Shown here piece after piece: positions 9,623 to 18,693 of a stretch of 64,000 bases of DNA (position 1 is its first letter; each line of letters starts with the position of its first letter). Source of the stretch: Mayamaea pseudoterrestris (lineage: Eukaryota; Bacillariophyta; Bacillariophyceae; Sellaphorales; Sellaphoraceae). The notes under the pieces were generated by a model. It was not told the DNA's origin. It worked only from the letters and a program-made list of their open reading frames with translations, and ran no database searches. Location: positions 248,001 through 312,000 of the forward strand of contig BROI01000005.1 in NCBI GenBank assembly GCA_027923505.1, in the 5' to 3' direction. The position numbers and the translations under genes are program-made.

Positions 9623-10426
9623 CTAGTTTGCTCTATCCTTACTTGCAATTAACCCAACGTCAGGCTTGACCGACTGAAATCGTACGCAAGGAGTATCACC
9701 TTCGTAGTCAATACATGTCACACTGGCGGTAGCAACGTTAAGCTTCGTCATCTCATTTGTAGGAATTTCAAGTGCCTCGCTTAATATACACCTTGTCACT
9801 TGCAAGTGTGAAACAATGCAAGCTGCATTTCCCGGGTTCATCAGCGATAGCGCACTGCGATGCGCCTTCATCACTCTCGACTTTAAAGCTGGCATCGACT
9901 CTCCATTAGCTGGAGTCACCGACTCATCACATGCATCAAACCGAGACATGAGTGCGATCCCTATCTCCTCCTTGGTAAGTCCACACCAGTCCCCTCGGTC
10001 GAGCTCCTTGAACCCTTCGAGAATGGTCAATTCCAGGTCCGTCACCTTTTCCTGCCGCTTTATAACTTCATTGGCCCCGTAGATGGCTCTTGAAAGGGGA
10101 CTGCTAAACACTTTGCTCAATCCGAACTGGCTCAAGAATGCACCAGCTGCTTGCGCCTCTTGTTCGCCAAGTTTCGAGAGGCTCACGTCCATTGATCCGT
10201 ATAACACAGCCTTTTCACCTCCCGGGTTGATGACTTCACCATGTCTGACGAGGAATAGTCGTTTAGCGGTTGGAGCTACAGCAGGCAAAGCTGTGCCAAA
10301 AGAATTTTGCAATATGGTTTTGTGGCTCATCATCACAGACAAATTCGTCGAGGCTCGTCGTGCAAGTCCGTGAGAAAAGCCAGATGCCAAAGATGCAGTT
10401 AGAAAAAGTGTTGCTCGCAGCAACAT
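9623..10426 (-). CDS. Histidine phosphatase (phosphoglycerate mutase-like) with plastid-type leader
   Basis: 267 aa. The catalytic RHG motif is LFLVRHGEV (about 57-65), followed by the typical GSMDVSLSKLGEQEAQAAG and SSPLSRAIYGANEV segments, the acid motif LDRGDWCGLTKEE and the second histidine in CIVSHLQVTR. This set defines the histidine phosphatase superfamily branch containing cobalamin/alpha-ribazole phosphatases and small mutases; the substrate cannot be told from sequence. The N-terminus MLLRATLFLTASLASGFSHG combines a signal peptide with an ASGF motif resembling the diatom plastid ASAFAP signal, so plastid targeting is a reasonable inference. The start at 10426 gives the intact leader. 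Confidence 0.8.
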   Translation of the reverse strand: MLLRATLFLTASLASGFSHGLARRASTNLSVMMSHKTILQNSFGTALPAVAPTAKRLFLVRHGEVINPGGEKAVLYGSMDVSLSKLGEQEAQAAGAFLSQFGLSKVFSSPLSRAIYGANEVIKRQEKVTDLELTILEGFKELDRGDWCGLTKEEIGIALMSRFDACDESVTPANGESMPALKSRVMKAHRSALSLMNPGNAACIVSHLQVTRCILSEALEIPTNEMTKLNVATASVTCIDYEGDTPCVRFQSVKPDVGLIASKDRAN

Positions 10427-11102
10427 AGATATAATGTGAAGGTAGGATCGATGAAAGATCCGTTTATTGGCAAGACAATTGTGCGACGATGATCAACAAG
10501 TAGTTTTGTCGGCACCTCGTGCCTGTGATGCTTGAACTGCAGCAACGACGAGAGAGCCCGGGTGACGTGAGTTTCGCGCCAAAAAATTGCACGACCGACT
10601 GTCAATCGGGTTGATGAAACACCATAAGCGAGCTACACTACCTGTACCTGTACTAAGAATAAAAGATGTATAGCAGACATTCTGATAGTGGAGTGCTGTT
10701 ACTCTTGCTATTATTTTTGTAATCGACCTTTTCACTGTATAGCTGGAGCATAATATGCAGACACGACAAGCCGCCCAGTAATCGGATCGAACAGGTCGCG
10801 TAATGGTGTGCCAACGGTGCAGACAAGTTTGTCATTGCTATGCCGACCGTCCATCAAACAAGCGACCCTGCGGTGGAAAAGCTATTCGTCTGCGTTACTG
10901 ACCTGTTGGTGTTGGGGTCCAACAGCGCGCAGCGCGCCCGTTACTCCCGTGTAAAACATCGTCGCCGAAACAATCCATGCAATCCCCTCGCTGTCCATCC
11001 GGATGGTACTTGATATAGCGGGACATTGTGCACCCGTTGCAGCAAGCCGCAAACAATTCCAAACTTTGTGATCTCTTTATCAAGTTTTTTGTCGCAGCCA
11101 TG
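10427..11102. other. 676-bp intergenic region between phosphatase and tRNA lysidine synthetase genes
   Basis: It lies upstream of the phosphatase and downstream of the TilS-type gene, both on the minus strand. Apart from one possible microprotein (10882-10998) I see no gene. Confidence 0.35.
10882..10998 (-). CDS. Possible 38-aa single-helix membrane microprotein
   Basis: An ATG at 10998 opens 38 codons: a short acidic start MDSEG, one hydrophobic stretch IAWIVSATMFYTGVTGAL, then a polar tail ending VSNADE. The topology resembles small subunits of membrane complexes, but I match it to no family. A GTCAGT donor lies inside the last codons, and an acceptor only 35 nt on would give a slightly different tail; that intron is too short to be credible. 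In a 676-bp gap on the same strand as its neighbours. Could well be chance. Confidence 0.22.
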   Translation of the reverse strand: MDSEGIAWIVSATMFYTGVTGALRAVGPQHQQVSNADE

Positions 11103-12836
11103 CTACTTTAACTTTAGCTCAATCATTTCGTCTCGATTATTTGCGGCCGGAATGAAGGATGCATCTATTACCCATTCATTCTTTGACAAGACAGCAACAA
11201 GTACACTTTCATTCGCCGTGGAGAGCACAATGATTGGAGCATTGGATTGTTCATGAAGAGGCACTCCTTGTCCGCGTAAAAACGCGGCGAGGCGAATCGG
11301 ACTGGGACGCCAAGTTGGCGTCACTGTGAGTTTCGGATGATGCTTGACTGACGAAAGTGTAAATAGAGGTTGAAGAGATAGCAGCGTCGAAGGAACTTTG
11401 ATTCGTAAGCATGTCGAGAAATCGTTGGGCGAATAATCATCTAGTTGCCGATGCCAAGTCAGTATCGTGTCATTTGTGAATTTGGATGGCTTTACCAAAT
11501 ACGCAGGCTCCGCTTTCGTTTTAAGCGCCATGACGTTTCCGCGTCGCATTAAATCCCACCCTCCACCAATATTGATGGTCCATTGTTTGTTGTCGGGATA
11601 AGCCATTAGCTGCGCACATAAACGTTCCATTGACGCCGAGTCCAGCGAGCATTGACCCTTTGACTGTTTTCGCACCCAAAGAAACAGTGCATGCTTATGA
11701 ACAATGTCAAGTTGACCTTGTGGCGGCAAGACAAAGTACTTCGTCTTAACGTCGCCACACTGTTTCAAATATTCATGCGCGCGCATCATCAAATACTCGT
11801 TCACTTCGTCACTCTGCTGCGACAAGTTATCCAGTTTCTGCTGCAGCACGCTCGCTCCGCCCACCAAGTCTTCCAGCAACGGCACCAACTCGTGGCGCAC
11901 GCGGTTGCGAAGATACTTGGGTGACTCGTTGGAATCATCGTCGCGCCAATGAAAATGATTGGCGCGTAGATAGGCAACGAGTTGCGCCTTGGTTACATGC
12001 AGCAGTGGGCGGCCGGTGTAGACAATATCATCACCATCGTAGTCTCCAGGCAGTTGCGATATAACCGGCATGCCTTGGAGATTTGTCAAGTGTGTTCCGC
12101 GGAGAAACTTGAGTAACAGCGTCTCGTTGGAGTCATTTTGGTGATGGGCCGTTAACACCATACCATTAACAGCATCATTACGTTGGTCACGCTCCTGCTG
12201 CAACAAACGTCTCAACAGCTCCCGCATGGTGCATTGTCGCCACGAGCGTGCCGTCGCTTGCGTAAATGTGGCGTCGCGGCGCTGCATATCGTCATTCCAG
12301 TAGTAGCAAGTCAAGGGGACACTGTACGCGGCGCAGAGACTTTGCACCAGTTCGCGGTCCTGGTCGCTGCTGGCGCCACGCTGCTGGTGATCAAAGTGAA
12401 CCACATGTAGATGCATATTCTGTGTATTGGTTTCATTAGTCTTGTCGCAATTTAGTAAACGACGCATGAGATGAAAGAGGGCGACCGAATCGCATCCTCC
12501 GCTGACGCCAAGCAGAAAGATGCAATGTTGCTGCTTGCCGCTGAGTAGCGATGAGGAGATACGTGGCAATATTTCTTTCGCTAATGTATCATGAAAGGAT
12601 TTCTCCACACTGCAAATTATAGCATTCTCGTTGATAGCGTTGAAAGTGATTGCTCGCGAGCAGCAGTGTCGTCGAAATGGTGCGACCGAGATGAATGATT
12701 GCGCGAACGGACGATGCCCCAACTGCGCTTGGCGTTGCAGCAAGCGCAGAGAGGAGGGCCTTGCCCACGTTCCCATGAAACCAAGAGCTCGTTTACGCAT
12801 GAGACTACTCAACGTGGCGACAATGAGCAGCCTCAT
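11103..12836 (-). CDS. tilS: tRNA(Ile)-lysidine synthetase, TilS type, organelle-targeted
   Basis: 577 aa from ATG 12836. The PP-loop SGGCDSVALFHLMR, the HVVHFDHQQRG segment, the LTAHHQNDSNETLLLKFLRG segment and the SPKYLRNRVRHELVPLLE helix are the TilS N-terminal ATP-pyrophosphatase core; the C-terminal half is longer and divergent. TilS converts C34 of the CAU-anticodon isoleucine tRNA to lysidine, so it reads AUA; in eukaryotes this is needed only for organelle tRNAs. The leader (MRLLIVATLSSLMRKRALGF, Arg/Ser-rich, few acids) points to mitochondria; a plastid is possible but no ASAFAP-like site is seen. An upstream TTG could extend the frame by 10 residues, but ATG is preferred. Confidence 0.85.
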   Translation of the reverse strand: MRLLIVATLSSLMRKRALGFMGTWARPSSLRLLQRQAQLGHRPFAQSFISVAPFRRHCCSRAITFNAINENAIICSVEKSFHDTLAKEILPRISSSLLSGKQQHCIFLLGVSGGCDSVALFHLMRRLLNCDKTNETNTQNMHLHVVHFDHQQRGASSDQDRELVQSLCAAYSVPLTCYYWNDDMQRRDATFTQATARSWRQCTMRELLRRLLQQERDQRNDAVNGMVLTAHHQNDSNETLLLKFLRGTHLTNLQGMPVISQLPGDYDGDDIVYTGRPLLHVTKAQLVAYLRANHFHWRDDDSNESPKYLRNRVRHELVPLLEDLVGGASVLQQKLDNLSQQSDEVNEYLMMRAHEYLKQCGDVKTKYFVLPPQGQLDIVHKHALFLWVRKQSKGQCSLDSASMERLCAQLMAYPDNKQWTINIGGGWDLMRRGNVMALKTKAEPAYLVKPSKFTNDTILTWHRQLDDYSPNDFSTCLRIKVPSTLLSLQPLFTLSSVKHHPKLTVTPTWRPSPIRLAAFLRGQGVPLHEQSNAPIIVLSTANESVLVAVLSKNEWVIDASFIPAANNRDEMIELKLK

Positions 12837-13228
12837 GTTTCGCAATAACCAGCATGGTGTCTGCAACTTTCGTTCCGTCGAAATTTAAATGTCGCAACGG
12901 TACACAATCAAATGCCGCGGACGGCGACGGATCGCCCTTTGATCACGCGGGAGTCTCCATTATATCGCTGCCAACACCGCCCGGATCATCTCGTCAAGCA
13001 ATCTTACAAACATCGTCTATCAATTTTGTACGCGTTCACTCATATTGCTCCAGGCCAAGGCTACCTGCCAGCTTGGAGACGTACTTGCCGGACGAAGTTA
13101 CCACTGATCAAGCTGGCATGAATGGACCATGCGGCCATGGCGACGCAATGGCTAAACGCTGGAAAGATCAGATTTTATATTTGAAAAGTGAAAGCGCGTT
13201 TACTTAAGGTCGACAAGCTACAAGTAAC

Positions 13229-13459
13229 ATGACGTTTCATCTGAGCAACCCGTTCCATCATTGGCGACCCTCACTGGTCATTGTTGGTGGCCTACTTTCC
13301 GCTACAAACCTTGCAAACGCATCCCTATCACCACCGATTCATGTTACAAATGAGAAATGGTTTTTCAATTGGCTACTTGGTCGATGCAATCTTCCATTTG
13401 AATACAAAGATTGTCAAATCATGAAAAAAAGCATCATGCAATGCACATTGTGTTCATGA
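13229..13459 (+). CDS. Possible small secreted or membrane protein (weak)
   Basis: 76 codons from a true ATG: MTFHLSNPFHHW, then a hydrophobic stretch PSLVIVGGLLSATNLANASL that could be a signal peptide with cleavage near ANA-SL, then a short polar tail with four cysteines. There is no family match I recognise and no neighbour logic. Listed because it sits in an otherwise empty region and has the right order of parts; chance is about as likely. Confidence 0.2.
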   Translation: MTFHLSNPFHHWRPSLVIVGGLLSATNLANASLSPPIHVTNEKWFFNWLLGRCNLPFEYKDCQIMKKSIMQCTLCS

Positions 13460-13516
13460 AGCAGTCATTGCCGGCGCGACACTTCCCAACGCGCGTCTGC
13501 AAAAGGAGTGAAAGCA

Positions 13517-13774
13517 TTATAATAAATGTTTTTTGACGCGATACATCGTTCTCAAAGCCACACAAGAGAGCGACACTTTCCGAGCATGCAATTCCTCTAT
13601 TTGTCTTTTAAAGCAGTATCGCCTAGCGGAATCTGTCGTATCTGCTTTGCGCCTCAAGGAGCAAAGTAGCCTCTCGAATTGACCAAAGGCTTTCGACTGA
13701 CGATTATGAATATGCAAACGCGCTTGCATGATCAGATGTGCATGCGCCCAAGCCGGGCTCAGTTTTCTCATCAT
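13517..13774 (-). CDS. Possible small basic helical protein (weak)
   Basis: An open frame of 85 codons from ATG 13774 (MMRKLSPAWAHAHLIMQARL) is rich in Arg, Lys, His and Ala with predicted long helices and few low-complexity features; the frame also extends 11 codons upstream without ATG. The composition would suit a small organellar or RNA-binding protein, but there is no recognisable motif. Low confidence. Confidence 0.2.
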   Translation of the reverse strand: MMRKLSPAWAHAHLIMQARLHIHNRQSKAFGQFERLLCSLRRKADTTDSARRYCFKRQIEELHARKVSLSCVALRTMYRVKKHLL

Positions 13775-14304
13775 TGCTCGCAAATGCAAAGTCTTTGCTT
13801 GTGACAAATTAGTAAATCGCTAGAAAGTGGTCAGTATGGAATTGCTCGGCATCTCTGACATCAGATGCGACACGCTATAATGTTCTGACGGTGACTCATG
13901 CTCCTACCATACTATGCTCTATATTCGGTCCTTCGTGTCACCCGGAGTTCAAGGATCAGCATCAGCGCATATAATACAAGACCAAACCTTTGCGTCTCGA
14001 GATACGAGTTTGTTGTTCCTCATGTAGTCTATAAGTACGAAGAGGAGAACTTTCTCTGAGCTTAAAACTTGGGCGACGTAGGTTTCGTAGAGTCGCAGCT
14101 CCGGCATGTTGGACCGCAATCTATGACGAGTGACTTTGTATGTGCAGTCTACCGGTCAGCGCCACAATCGTACAAATACAGCTAATCAAATTATTGTATA
14201 CTAAGAGTCTTGCCGCTACTCATCTTACTTGGTGACTGGGCCCCAGTCGATTCAAGTAAAGCGACTTCAACTATTGTTTGCCCAGTATGCGTCACGCGCG
14301 TCCG

Positions 14305-15219
14305 TCACGCAACATCTCCATCGAATCCCAAATCTTCTTCTCCGTCATCACGCGCAGCCTCTTCATTGCCTCTAGCCACGGCTATAGCCACACTCTGCAT
14401 CGCCGCAACAATTAAAAGACGCGATACGCATGCTTCCAACTGAGGGAGTCGTGTCTTATCCGTCGCGATGTGCTGCGTGTAAACTATTACCAATTGTAAA
14501 AACCGCCGGAGAATTGAAGTGTTAGAGTATAACTCAATTCTCGCAAGCAATTCGCCAGGTTGTTCATAGTGCATCATTATAATGTCGCTGCCAGTCTCCA
14601 GCAAAAAATCCACAACTCCGAGAGAGACCAGCTGCTCAAAATACCATTGTTGCCAGTCACTTAATGCATGCGGCTGACCTTCAACATTCACCGCATCACC
14701 CAAAAAGCAAAACAAAAAACGGAAAAAGTTTTGTATCAAATCTAAAGGGCGAGCTTGAACCGAGTTGAAAAGATTGCCGAGCACCGTCGTGATAAATATA
14801 TGGTCAAAGTCATCGCCAGGATCAAGGAGTTCGAACTTGATCCGCAACTGATCTATAATCACGCCAAGGATAAAAACATTGTCGGCGTAGTATAACGCGA
14901 AGTCATTTAGCTCCTGCATGTATTCGTGGATGTGGCGTTCAAACAAGGTGATATTTCGAATGCGCTGTTTCACATCAGTTTCCAAGATGCCTTGGTAGTC
15001 TCCCAGGATGATATTGACCAGATTGTCATCCTCAAAGACGCGATTTAGGCAAAGATTGACAATGCGAACCTGCTGGACAGGATTGATTCGATTGTCGATG
15101 AGCGTGGAGCTGCCACTCCAGTCGCTGCTGCAGTGAATCGTGCGTTTCGCCGCCGCCGCTGATGGAACGCCGTCAGCAGAATCTCCGTCAATCGCCTTGC
15201 GCTTGACAGAAGAGCTCAT
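14305..15219 (-). CDS. Hypothetical 304-aa helical protein
   Basis: Starts MSSSVKRKAIDGDSADG with a basic, possibly nuclear-localising N-terminus. Residues from about 50 to 280 look like a continuous alpha-helical domain (for example VRIVNLCLNRVFEDDNLVNIILG, PLDLIQNFFRFLFCFLGD, ILRRFLQLVIVYTQHIA). It ends in an acidic tail (EEAARDDGEEDLGFDGD). I do not recognise the family. Codon use and composition are those of a real gene, and it is head-to-head with the RCC1-repeat gene, 214 bp apart. Confidence 0.6.
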   Translation of the reverse strand: MSSSVKRKAIDGDSADGVPSAAAAKRTIHCSSDWSGSSTLIDNRINPVQQVRIVNLCLNRVFEDDNLVNIILGDYQGILETDVKQRIRNITLFERHIHEYMQELNDFALYYADNVFILGVIIDQLRIKFELLDPGDDFDHIFITTVLGNLFNSVQARPLDLIQNFFRFLFCFLGDAVNVEGQPHALSDWQQWYFEQLVSLGVVDFLLETGSDIIMMHYEQPGELLARIELYSNTSILRRFLQLVIVYTQHIATDKTRLPQLEACVSRLLIVAAMQSVAIAVARGNEEAARDDGEEDLGFDGDVA

Positions 15220-15433
15220 TATCTAAATAAAGTAGCTGAACGACAGATAGTATATGAGGCTTTCCAGCTTAATAGGCAGAGGCGCAGCGCTGCATTTGTG
15301 TGACTTCCCGAAAACCGCAGCGTGAGCTCGACGTTGGATAGGTTTTGAAGGATGGTCGCATCGGTTTTAAATGCATCGTACCGGTACTCGAAAATGAATT
15401 TGACAGCCTCACTTTTTCTTTCCATTGTCCATC
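15220..15433. promoter_or_regulatory. Bidirectional promoter with perfect GTACCGGTAC palindrome
   Basis: This 214-bp spacer lies between two divergent genes. The palindrome GTACCGGTAC lies at 15378-15387, about 47 bp before the RCC1-gene ATG at 15434. The same palindrome occurs in other spacers of the window, which suggests a binding site. Confidence 0.4.
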
Positions 15434-16978
15434 ATGGTGACGATGACAGTCATTGCACGTACAGCCTATCGATCGATAGGAAGACGAAGCTTTGCTACTA
15501 ACCTCTATGCTGTTGGAGAAGGTTGGACTGGAGCTCTCGGAACCGGTCGGTTTGATCAAATCATTGTCGGGCATGAGGACAACGACGATGACGAGTTTGA
15601 ATCGAATGGAAGCGACCAAAACATGCCGGTCAAACTGCTACTAACTGAATCAACAGGAGCAGAAAATCCAAATTTTACTTCCGTTGCAGTGGGATGGGGC
15701 CATACAGCCTTCATATCCAACGACAAGCTATACGTGACAGGTCGACCGCACGATTTTTCCAACCTGTTGCGCCTTCGACGGCTTCCCCGATTTCTGCGCG
15801 ACTACTCGGTACGACGGAGCGCTCAAACGGCAGGAAGTCGCCAACACGAGGATGATCAAAATGGAAACATTGATCCAACGTCACTGGTTGGTCGGTTTGT
15901 CAATTACATGAGTGACAACTTTCTCAACAACGACTGGGACGCTGCCAGGGAACAATCCATCTTGGCCGTTCCAACGCTTGTCAATCTTCCCGACAATGAA
16001 GTGCCAGTCTCGGTCGAATGCTCGGCTGGAGTGACTGCTGTTTTGACAAAAAGCGGAGCTGTCTATACGTTTGGATTGAACTCGTACGGCCAGTGCGGCA
16101 TTGGCATTGGCAGCAACAATGTTTGGCAACCCACGCGCGTCGTTGGATTGTCGGCCGACTACTCGTCGGGACCACGAAATGAAATGCCACAGTCATTTCC
16201 CATCAAGAGTGTCAAGTTGGGCTTGCAGCATGCGCTTTGTTTGAATAGTGAAGGAGAGTTGTTTGCCTTTGGCAAGGGCGATCGAGGACAACTTGGACGC
16301 GAACCAGTTGTCAGTGAGCAGCTTTGGGCGGCGCCAGTCACAAAGTCCATGGGGCTACCTGAAGGTGAGGATATAGACATCTCCTCTATCTCGTCAGCTT
16401 CTGATACTCCTGCAATCATGAAACCTATCTTTCAAAAGTTGAAGCCAATACAACAAATTGGTGCAGGTCTGTTGCACTCTGCGGCTCTCGATATCAATAA
16501 TGACGTTTTCATTTGGGGCAAGAACATTTTGCCGAAACAATATGCATTCGACAAGCCAGGTGCTTTGGCAGCCGACGCAAGACTACCCTATCGACTATCT
16601 GGCTTGCCAGCGCATCTGCAAGTACTCGCACTGAGTTGCGGGTCGCACCACACGGCCGTGCTGGTGGAGGATGGCAGTGTTTGGGCCGTGGGCGTTTCCT
16701 CGGATACGCGTGAACCAATGCATGAGCCAGTCATGATGGTGCCGCCCGGACTCGTCGAAATGCCCGTCCAGCAGTTTGAGTGTCATATGGATCGTACCAC
16801 TATCGTTGGCGCAGATGGTCAGCAGGTGCTGCAAGTGCACCTTTGGAAAGATCCAGAACTACAGGAGTATGCCATTTTTACGCCTACATGGGTGGACCGA
16901 CTATTGGAGAGTAACGCAACGACGAAGATACGCAGCGTGCATCGGAGTTGGATACATACGGTCATTGCTACTGATTAA
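15434..16978 (+). CDS. RCC1-repeat (beta-propeller) protein, probably mitochondrial
   Basis: 514 aa from ATG 15434. RCC1-type blade motifs recur: VAVGWGHTAFISNDKLYVTG, CSAGVTAVLTKSGAVYTFGLNSYGQCG, LGLQHALCLNSEGELFAFGKGDRGQLG, IGAGLLHSAALDINNDVFIWGKN and LSCGSHHTAVLVEDGSVWAVG. The N-terminus MVTMTVIARTAYRSIGRRSFATN is basic and acid-free, like a mitochondrial presequence. A mitochondrial RCC1 protein (RCC1L/WBSCR16) is known in animals to act in mitoribosome assembly; that role here is only an analogy. Nuclear RCC1 is less likely given the leader. Confidence 0.8.
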   Translation: MVTMTVIARTAYRSIGRRSFATNLYAVGEGWTGALGTGRFDQIIVGHEDNDDDEFESNGSDQNMPVKLLLTESTGAENPNFTSVAVGWGHTAFISNDKLYVTGRPHDFSNLLRLRRLPRFLRDYSVRRSAQTAGSRQHEDDQNGNIDPTSLVGRFVNYMSDNFLNNDWDAAREQSILAVPTLVNLPDNEVPVSVECSAGVTAVLTKSGAVYTFGLNSYGQCGIGIGSNNVWQPTRVVGLSADYSSGPRNEMPQSFPIKSVKLGLQHALCLNSEGELFAFGKGDRGQLGREPVVSEQLWAAPVTKSMGLPEGEDIDISSISSASDTPAIMKPIFQKLKPIQQIGAGLLHSAALDINNDVFIWGKNILPKQYAFDKPGALAADARLPYRLSGLPAHLQVLALSCGSHHTAVLVEDGSVWAVGVSSDTREPMHEPVMMVPPGLVEMPVQQFECHMDRTTIVGADGQQVLQVHLWKDPELQEYAIFTPTWVDRLLESNATTKIRSVHRSWIHTVIATD

Positions 16979-17712
16979 TACGGCCTCGTGAAAAAAAGGA
17001 ATTGGTCAGGGTTTAAATGCAACGTAAATACAGATGATTATGGGCAAAGTCGATGAAGTGTGAGGCATAAGTGACAGTGATGGTACGAATGCTGAAGCAT
17101 TCATCTTCGACTGCCAGCGATTGCTCGAAGAGCAGCCATCGAGTGGAAAGATGCAGCGCTCGCTCCACGCATAGCGCATGTACCGGTACATCCGCCACGC
17201 CAGCGCCATGTGTATGGAGAGCGAATCATTGCAGCGTCAACGACGCTTGGGTTTCCTTGGTGTTAACTATCTACCAGTATTCGTCGTTGATTACCTAGCG
17301 AGAAATGATGCTGGCTCCTTCTGTATGCTTGGCTGGAGCAATCATGACTCCCTAGTTGGAAAATCAATTAATGTGAACGTACGTCGATAATCAAGTCAGT
17401 GGTAATGTGGCCAAATGATTTGCTCTTTCGCAAGCCGACAATGCCTGGTCGACGCACATTTGGCAATATAAGTTCATAGTACTGGCACGAACAGAACAAC
17501 ATTATACCAAGGAATGGCACAATGTTATAGCAAGAAAACAAGGATTTAAATAACTCGACTAGCAAGTCGGAAGGAAATGCCCAATGTAGTTCTAATGACT
17601 GTTAATTCAATGCTACTAGCCGCTGCCATCTACTCCTCGCCATCTAACGAGCGTTGGGCGTCACCAAAGAAGAACTGCTATTTGAAATTCAAATCTATCG
17701 ATCCAACCTAAA
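16979..17712. other. 734-bp convergent intergenic region
   Basis: Both flanking genes end here, so it holds two 3' UTRs and little else. A 12-bp palindrome TGTACCGGTACA is at 17179-17190. A 67-codon minus-strand frame from ATG 17209 has no recognisable features. No gene is supported. Confidence 0.4.
17179..17190. promoter_or_regulatory. 12-bp palindrome TGTACCGGTACA
   Basis: Perfect palindrome in the convergent spacer between the RCC1 and bL12m genes. It shares GTACCGGTAC with 15378-15387 and 52826-52835. A factor-binding or structural site is an inference. Confidence 0.4.
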
Positions 17713-18693
17713 CTATACAATCTCTATGACAGCTCCAAGCTCTTCCAACTTCGCCTTAATTTCGTCCGCTTGCTCCTGCTTGATCTGCTTCAGAACAATC
17801 TTGGGCGCCCCTTCCACCATTTCCTTGGCTTCCTTTAATCCCAAACCTGCAATAGCTCGTACCTCTTTAATGACCTTAATCTTGGCTTTATCGTCAAACG
17901 AAACAAGCTTGACGTCAAAGGCCGTCTTGGCCGGTGCCGCCACGTTACTCTCATCGTCATCGTCCGCACCTCCAGCGCCACCCTCGCCATCGTCCGGACT
18001 GAGCATGCCGTCGTGGAAACCATAGTGGTGCGCAATCTTGTTGACGAGCTCGTTCATCTCCAGCAAAGTCAGATTGACCATTTCCTCCGCCAGCTCCTGA
18101 ATGTACGCCGGTGCATCATCTCCCAATGGAGGTGCCGGCTGCACGGCAGCTTCAAAGGCTTCGTCCGACTCGAAATCTTCCCGAAATATCTTGTTCATTT
18201 CTTCGTTATTGTGATGCAGCGGATTTTGCCATAGTGGGCGATCGGGATCAGTGATCCCAGCCTTGTGCTTTGCCGCGTCGCGCGCCAATTCGGGAGTCGA
18301 ATATTCAACTGCTTGTTGCGAGTTTGCTTCCGCTGCTGCTGGTGCTTCTGCAGATGGAATTTCCTCCTTAGATGTACTCTGCTTTGCAGATGAATTGTGA
18401 AATGATCGAAATGATCCGTGCATCGGCGGCGAGTAGGCTGTTGTGGAGCAGCTCGGCGATAGTGACAATCCAAGGTAAGCTCTCGCGGGCAGCAGCTTTG
18501 GCGCATTGCTTGTATTATAACATCTATTAGGTAAGACGTTTCCAGCAGCAGAAAAGCATCGAACATTAGACTTCGTTAGAATGCTTTGCACTGACTGAGC
18601 AGCATGAATTTCATCGGCGTTTCTATGGAGCAGCAAAATTCGATGCCGTATCCTCGAGACAGCTGATGATCGTACTCGACATGAGCTCAACAT
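17713..18693 (-). CDS. MRPL12: Mitochondrial large-subunit ribosomal protein bL12m (L7/L12)
   Basis: 326 aa. The C-terminal domain (about 256-326) is classic L7/L12: AFDVKLVSFDDKAKIKVIKEVRAIAGLGLKEAKEMVEGAPKIV...LGAVIEIV. Before it lie the N-terminal dimerisation helix (ELAEEMVNLTLLEMNELVNKI) and an acidic/Gly/Ala hinge. The first 100 residues (basic, Ser-rich, MLSSCRVRSSAVSRIRHRILLLHRN) look like a mitochondrial presequence. L12 forms the stalk that recruits translation GTPases. The protein is much longer than bacterial L12 (about 120 aa) because of the leader and a linker of about 100 residues containing PDRPLWQNPLHH. Confidence 0.92.
   Translation of the reverse strand: MLSSCRVRSSAVSRIRHRILLLHRNADEIHAAQSVQSILTKSNVRCFSAAGNVLPNRCYNTSNAPKLLPARAYLGLSLSPSCSTTAYSPPMHGSFRSFHNSSAKQSTSKEEIPSAEAPAAAEANSQQAVEYSTPELARDAAKHKAGITDPDRPLWQNPLHHNNEEMNKIFREDFESDEAFEAAVQPAPPLGDDAPAYIQELAEEMVNLTLLEMNELVNKIAHHYGFHDGMLSPDDGEGGAGGADDDDESNVAAPAKTAFDVKLVSFDDKAKIKVIKEVRAIAGLGLKEAKEMVEGAPKIVLKQIKQEQADEIKAKLEELGAVIEIV

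Larger units (their letters stand above)
12837..14304. other. 1.47-kb gene-poor region
   Basis: This is the longest stretch without a supported gene before the final array. It contains the promoter of the TilS-type gene at its left edge. Two weak candidates lie inside: a 76-codon frame from ATG 13229 (+) with a hydrophobic stretch near its start, and an 85-codon basic frame from 13774 (-). Nothing like a tRNA or snRNA is evident by eye. At 13900-14300 the sequence is AT-richer and featureless. Confidence 0.4.

Noticed and set aside
17006-17209. 67-codon minus-strand frame in the convergent spacer
   Set aside because: No signal, domain or family match, an alternative frame is equally open, and the location is the 3' UTR zone of two genes.
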